Assembly: GCF_011038845.1 (NCBI RefSeq)
Contig: NZ_JAAKDW010000010.1
Location: 62,001 to 126,000 of the forward strand
Reading direction: 5' to 3'
DNA length: 64,000 nucleotides
Origin: Enterococcus sp. ZJ1622
GTDB lineage: Bacteria > Bacillota > Bacilli > Lactobacillales > Enterococcaceae
The notes beneath the pieces were generated by a model, which saw only the letters and a list, made by a program, of their open reading frames with translations, ran no database searches and had not been told where the DNA came from. The translations under genes were made by a program, and so were the position numbers. Positions 59,969 to 64,000 of this stretch are shown here, in pieces. Within the stretch, counting starts at the first letter, position 1, and the number at the start of each line of letters is the position of its first letter.

Positions 59969-61000
59969 TCACTTCTCTTTTTTTACTTCCTTCAGTTCTT
60001 CTTTGATCACCCTTCTACGTTCTGCGATCACATAAACGAATCCATAGATGAATGGCAAGATAAAGGAACTGAAACGATAGAGCAAAAGCGAAGACACTGC
60101 ATCAACCGTTCCGACAACTGGTTTGAATAATAGCAGATAAACAAATTCAAATGAACCGATCCCTGCTGGTGTTGGTATCACTCCTGACAAAACGACAGAA
60201 AAACTGATAAAAGAAAAAGTCAGGAGAAAATCGATTCTCGGATGATTCTCGATCAGGATCAAATAGGGCAGTACATACCAAAAAACAAGTTTGATCATAT
60301 TCCAAAGATATATGCGGAGCAGTGCGGTACGATCCTGAACGATCGTTTGGACTGTCTCTCGCAATGAGTAGATCTGCATGTTACATGTATCCACCCAATT
60401 TCTCAACCGTTCGCTTTTGAAAAGTCGATTGGACAAGCTGACAAAAAATACTTGGACATTCAAGCTGATAGACATCACCAGTAAGAATGCAACGATAACG
60501 ATCGTCAGTAAGATCCCCGCAATAATGAACCAGATCATCGAAGGGCTATTCGAATAAAAAAGAGAAAACTGAATGATCAGCCCCAACACAGCATACGTAA
60601 TCACCGCCAGCTTGTACATGATCATGTGTAAAGCTGTGACACCCGCTCCTTGAGAAAGCTTCATCCCTTTTTTATTATAAAAGTAGATCTCTGAGATCAG
60701 AGTGCCCGTTCCAAATGAAACGATCCGGTAAAAAGCAATGTAGCAAGAAGCGATAAACCCGTCTTTCGTAGAAAAATCAGGCGCAAAAGGTTTAGCTATC
60801 TCCTGGATCGATCTGCCCTCTGCAATTTGATAAATCGTACCTAACAAGATAGTCGCTGCCAAAACGATCAAGCTCGTTGACAGTAATTCCTCGAAAATCT
60901 CTGCAAAAGATTGATTGATCAAATAATAAATAATGGCAAAAATCGCAATCAATAATAACAGATTTAAAAATAATTTTGTTTTGGTTCCTTTATTGGACAT
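59969..61000 (-). CDS. lysylphosphatidylglycerol synthase TM-region (flippase-like) protein
   Basis: 343 residues, about eight membrane helices. IAEGRSIQEIAKPFAPDFSTKDGFIASCYIAFYRIVSFGTGTLISEIYFY and SVVLSGVIPTPAGIGSFEFVYLLLF are LPG_synthase_TM (UPF0104, MprF N-terminal) motifs. It lacks the MprF synthetase domain, so it is a lone flippase-type protein, perhaps for lipid transport. AAGGAG before ATG; first of two genes followed by the DUF1294 and lipid-kinase genes upstream in the same direction. Confidence 0.88.
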   Translation of the reverse strand: MSNKGTKTKLFLNLLLLIAIFAIIYYLINQSFAEIFEELLSTSLIVLAATILLGTIYQIAEGRSIQEIAKPFAPDFSTKDGFIASCYIAFYRIVSFGTGTLISEIYFYNKKGMKLSQGAGVTALHMIMYKLAVITYAVLGLIIQFSLFYSNSPSMIWFIIAGILLTIVIVAFLLVMSISLNVQVFFVSLSNRLFKSERLRNWVDTCNMQIYSLRETVQTIVQDRTALLRIYLWNMIKLVFWYVLPYLILIENHPRIDFLLTFSFISFSVVLSGVIPTPAGIGSFEFVYLLLFKPVVGTVDAVSSLLLYRFSSFILPFIYGFVYVIAERRRVIKEELKEVKKEK

Positions 61001-61010
61001 TTCCTACTCC

Positions 61011-61283
61011 TTAATGGAAAAAATAAATCAGAATCAAATCGACGAATATCCCAGCAGCAAAACCTATCGTAAATTTTTTCTTTCGCGTTTTGTGATGAAA
61101 AACGTTACATGAGAACCAGCCGCCTATACCACCGCCTATCAAGCTAACAAAGATCAGGTTATTCTCTGGGACTCTCCAGCCTCCTTTTCTTGCTTGCTGC
61201 TTATCATAGCCCATCAGGCAAAATAAATAGAGATTCACCAGAACCAGATAAAACCACAATGGGTTATGAGTCAAAGCTTCCAT
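61011..61283 (-). CDS. DUF1294-family membrane protein
   Basis: 90 residues: NLYLFCLMGYDKQQARKGGWRVPENNLIFVSLIGGGIGGWFSCNVFHHKTRKKKF is the DUF1294 signature (YDK.A...RVPE..L...GG..G...G....HKT.K..F), with three membrane helices. Function unknown; 10 bp upstream of the flippase-like gene. Confidence 0.92.
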   Translation of the reverse strand: MEALTHNPLWFYLVLVNLYLFCLMGYDKQQARKGGWRVPENNLIFVSLIGGGIGGWFSCNVFHHKTRKKKFTIGFAAGIFVDLILIYFFH

Positions 61284-61310
61284 ATCATTCCTCCAGATAT
61301 CTGTACATAA

Positions 61311-62207
61311 TTAATCTTCAGGTACATAAACAGACAATCCTCCTGAAACAACTGTCAGTTCGACAGGCAGGTCATCCGTTGTGTCACCGTCTGTTCTTGT
61401 TCCTACTGATTTTTCTTCTGCACGGATCTTCATTCGTCTTGCTGTAAGATAAGTGACGCCGGGAATCGTGTAGAATTTCCCTCTGATGATTCTTGGTAGA
61501 TAAAAAATGAATCGAATGATGTCTAAAGATGGAACGATCGTAACATGGAATTTCCCATCATCTGGTGCAGCAGAGTCATCAAAATTGGTAAATCCACCCA
61601 CAGAATTAGACATCGTGACCGTTAGCAACTCCGTTTTCCCTTTCCAGTTCTCCTGATCTGTTTCCAGCTCCAAGTGATATTTTTTCTTCTTGAGTAACAG
61701 CTGGACGAACCGACGGATAAAGATCCAAGAACCATAACGCTGCTTTTCTTCTTGAGTGATCCACACCGCTGTATCCGCAAGAATCCCGATCGTAAGCGTC
61801 GAGATAATCACTTCATCATTTACTCGGCCATAGTCGATTTTTCGAGTGTGTTCACCTAATATGACATCAGCAGCCTCCTCTTTTTCTAGCGGTATGCCTA
61901 ATACTCGTGCAAGGTTATTGACAGTTCCCCCTGGCAGAAGTCCGACATGATAATCAGACAGCTCTTTCTGGAAGGCTTGGACGATATGGTGGATCGTCCC
62001 ATCGCCGCCAATAATCACTAAGGTATCAGCTTTTGTTTCTTCCGCTTTTTTGCGTAATGTCTCATCTGTAATCGAAGGACCAGTTTCCGTTACATCGACA
62101 GATAATTCTGGTCGTTTTTCTTTTACATATTCTTGGAACCAGCGTGCTAATTTCTCGCCTTCATCTTTCCCTGAACTTTTGTTATAAAAAACTAGCAGCT
62201 TTTGCAT
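61311..62207 (-). CDS. diacylglycerol/lipid kinase (DagK/YegS family)
   Basis: 298 residues from ATG 62207 (GAGGGG; frame open to 62288). Nucleotide motif VIIGGDGTIHHIVQAF, LLPGGTVNNLARVLGIP, and the beta-sandwich C-terminal half. Phosphorylates diacylglycerol or a related lipid at the membrane surface. Same strand as DUF1294 and the flippase-like gene, so possibly one envelope-lipid operon. Confidence 0.92.
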   Translation of the reverse strand: MQKLLVFYNKSSGKDEGEKLARWFQEYVKEKRPELSVDVTETGPSITDETLRKKAEETKADTLVIIGGDGTIHHIVQAFQKELSDYHVGLLPGGTVNNLARVLGIPLEKEEAADVILGEHTRKIDYGRVNDEVIISTLTIGILADTAVWITQEEKQRYGSWIFIRRFVQLLLKKKKYHLELETDQENWKGKTELLTVTMSNSVGGFTNFDDSAAPDDGKFHVTIVPSLDIIRFIFYLPRIIRGKFYTIPGVTYLTARRMKIRAEEKSVGTRTDGDTTDDLPVELTVVSGGLSVYVPED

Positions 62208-62230
62208 ATTTCCCCTCCTAAATCTTTTCG

Positions 62231-62272
62231 AAAAAACAGGGCGGGACAACCAGCTGCATTGTCCTGCCCCTA
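62231..62272 (-). terminator. terminator of pepT
   Basis: On the minus strand GGGCAGGACAA and TTGTCCCGCCC pair (one G-U) and a T run follows. Confidence 0.9.
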
Positions 62273-62335
62273 AACTAAGACAAATCACATTCAGTCTATC
62301 AATGAACGCTTGCCATTAGCTGTTCTGTTTTGATT

Positions 62336-63568
62336 TTACGCTTTTGTATTCAATTCTGCAATTTTTACAATTACATCTGTTGCTTTTTCCATAACTTGCA
62401 GAGAAACAAATTCGAAACGTCCGTGCATATTTTCGCCACCTGCAAAAAGATTAGGCGTTGGAATACCCATATACGAAATTTTTGAGCCGTCAGTCCCGCC
62501 GCGAACTGGTTCGATGACTGGCTCGATTCCCAGATCAATCATTGCCTGTTTTGCCAATTCGACGATACTCATGTCTTTTTCAATGATTTCTTTCATATTG
62601 TAATATTGATCATACATCTCTACTTTGATGCGTTCCTGATCAAAACGACGGTTCAATGACTCTTGGATTTTTACGATTTTTGCTTTTCGTGCTTCAAATG
62701 CTTCGCGGTCATGATCTCTGATGATGTAACTCATGGTTGCTTCTTCAGGATTGCCCTCTAATGCCATCAAATGGAAGAAACCTTCATAGCCTTCCGTTTT
62801 TTCAGGCACTTCATCTTCAGGCAGCGACTGGTGGAAATCGATTGCTAACTGCAAGGCATTGATCATGGTATCTTTCGCAGTTCCAGGGTGTACGTTTTTT
62901 CCTTGGATCGTGATATTCGCCTGTGCCGCACTAAATGTTTCGTATTGCAGTTCCCCTAATGGCCCGCCATCTACCGTATAAGCAAAATCAACTCCGAATT
63001 GCTCTACGTCAAAATGATCTGCTCCGGTACCAATCTCTTCGTCTGGTCCAAATGCCACTTTGATTTCTCCATGCGGGATCGATGGTTTGTTGATCAAAAT
63101 CTCCATTGCGGTCATGATCTCAGCGATCCCCGCTTTGTCATCAGCTCCCAATAGCGTACTGCCGTCGGTCGTGATCAATGTTTGTCCGGTATAGTTCTTC
63201 AGATTAGGGAAATCTTTTGTGTTCAGTGTATAACGTTCTTCGTTATCCAAGACGATCGTGGATTCTCCGTCATAATTCTCAATGATTTGAGGATTCACGC
63301 CTACTGCATTGAAATCAGCTGTATCCATGTGAGAAATGAATCCGATCGAGCGGACTGGATAATCGACATTGCTTGGCAAAGTTCCGATGACAAACCCATT
63401 TTTTTCGTTGTAAGTCACATCAGATAATCCTAGATCTTCTAATTCTTTTTTCAATACTTGAGCAAACTCGACTTGTGTTTGGGTAGAAGGAATCGTTTTG
63501 CTTGCTGCATCTGATCGTGTTTCGGTTTTCACATAACGTAAAAAACGCGGTAAAAGATTTTCGTACAT
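62336..63568 (-). CDS. pepT: peptidase T (tripeptide aminopeptidase)
   Basis: 410 residues, standard length. M20 family zinc ligands in [45 protein letters not shown] and the C-terminal [24 protein letters not shown] as in PepT. Removes the N-terminal residue of tripeptides in the cytoplasm. AAAGGAGAG precedes ATG. Downstream of the Nif3 gene with 14 bp spacing. Confidence 0.97.
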   Translation of the reverse strand: MYENLLPRFLRYVKTETRSDAASKTIPSTQTQVEFAQVLKKELEDLGLSDVTYNEKNGFVIGTLPSNVDYPVRSIGFISHMDTADFNAVGVNPQIIENYDGESTIVLDNEERYTLNTKDFPNLKNYTGQTLITTDGSTLLGADDKAGIAEIMTAMEILINKPSIPHGEIKVAFGPDEEIGTGADHFDVEQFGVDFAYTVDGGPLGELQYETFSAAQANITIQGKNVHPGTAKDTMINALQLAIDFHQSLPEDEVPEKTEGYEGFFHLMALEGNPEEATMSYIIRDHDREAFEARKAKIVKIQESLNRRFDQERIKVEMYDQYYNMKEIIEKDMSIVELAKQAMIDLGIEPVIEPVRGGTDGSKISYMGIPTPNLFAGGENMHGRFEFVSLQVMEKATDVIVKIAELNTKA

Positions 63569-63582
63569 GGTGGTCTCTCCTT

Positions 63583-64000
63583 TTAATTAAATTGGAATGG
63601 GTCCGTATTTGTTTCAGAAACGAAGAAATCGATGTCCCATTGTTCTTCTTGCTTCCAAGACATGAATTTTTCAACGAATTTTTCTTTACATAAAGATTCG
63701 ATATAATGTCCCGGATCGATTGCTGCGAGTCCGGCACTTTGCATGTCTTGTGCTGTATGATAATAGATATCTCCTGTAATGTAAACATCTGCTTGCTGCG
63801 CGAGTGCATGGGGATAAAATTTTTCGCCGCTCCCGCCACAAATCGCTATGCGTTTCACGAGCTGTTCTTGCTGAGATGCAGGTCTGACTACGCGAAGCCC
63901 CTCAAGCTGGAAGGCTTCTTTCACTTTGGAAGCAAATTCATCTAAAGAAATCGCTGAAGAAAGTTCGCCGATCCTGCCAAGTCCAAAATGTTGAATCGGG
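63583..64000 (-). CDS. Nif3-like dinuclear metal centre protein, 5' part outside window
   Basis: The C-terminal 138 codons are visible; the frame is open to the window edge ([24 protein letters not shown]...). [52 protein letters not shown] carries the metal ligands of the GTP-cyclohydrolase-I-type-2/Nif3 family (YqfO). The insertion domain cannot be seen. Hexameric protein of uncertain function, usually next to a tRNA methyltransferase (TrmK). Confidence 0.92.
   Translation of the reverse strand, partial: PIQHFGLGRIGELSSAISLDEFASKVKEAFQLEGLRVVRPASQQEQLVKRIAICGGSGEKFYPHALAQQADVYITGDIYYHTAQDMQSAGLAAIDPGHYIESLCKEKFVEKFMSWKQEEQWDIDFFVSETNTDPFQFN

Noticed and set aside
1..64000. tRNA or rRNA genes
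   Set aside because: No cloverleaf or rRNA-like sequence recognised by eye; a covariance-model scan would be decisive.

Overview
The window is 64 kb of low-GC Gram-positive chromosome. Gene content, Shine-Dalgarno sites, sigma-A promoters and surface-protein types point to Enterococcus, most likely the E. faecium group. This is inferred from recalled protein similarity, not from a database search. No rRNA or tRNA gene was recognised.

Layout. 1-2.3 kb: small genes (membrane protein, XRE regulator, pyrimidine-dimer-glycosylase-like protein), a tandem palindromic repeat block and a lipoprotein. 2.8 kb: cold-shock gene. 3.2-19.3 kb: a compact prophage-like element holding only structural, packaging and lysis genes on the minus strand. 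It runs from small terminase candidate, large terminase, portal, scaffold, capsid, connectors and tail through tape measure, Dit and tail tip to holins and amidase. A divergent XRE repressor plus ImmA/XkdA-like metallopeptidase flank a four-site operator region. There is no integrase, replication module or visible att site, so it looks like a PBSX-like or gene-transfer-agent-like domesticated element, or a decayed prophage. Two -1 ribosomal frameshifts can be read directly: one adds an Ig-like domain to the major capsid protein, the other makes the gpG/gpGT tail chaperones. The Dit gene carries an in-frame amber codon.

19.4-21.4 kb: small gene, Ltp-family (superinfection-exclusion-like) protein and a bacterial PH-domain protein. 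21.5-28.3 kb: a mannose-family PTS operon with mannonate dehydratase and a short 6-phosphogluconate dehydrogenase, opposite an RpiR regulator; gluconate or a related sugar acid is the likely substrate. 28.4-30.7 kb: a gene-poor stretch with paired inverted repeats, an isolated 19-bp hairpin, two small genes and a leader-plus-single-repeat relic of a type II CRISPR array without cas genes. 30.8-38.1 kb: LRR/MucBP wall-anchored protein with an unusual LPETS signal, Rgg-like regulator, Hsp20, lipoprotein, thiol-stress-type hydrolase/VOC dioxygenase pair and a TraX-family membrane protein.

38.4-44.9 kb: an AT-rich accessory cluster (ABC exporter, MacB-like ATPase and permease, a prolyl-oligopeptidase split by a -1 frame change at seven A, and a 5'-truncated AgrB-like protease) resembling a peptide processing/export/immunity module with no recognised precursor. 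45.1-49.3 kb: a TetR-associated operon (NTF2-like protein, MFS efflux pump, SDR, aldo-keto reductase), followed by a degenerate integrase beside lepA. 49.8-64 kb: ordinary chromosome with lepA, an Eis-type acetyltransferase, a nucleoside deoxyribosyltransferase, clpB with a CtsR box, a MarR/MFS pair, an LPG-synthase-like flippase, a lipid kinase, pepT and the 3' part of a Nif3 gene.
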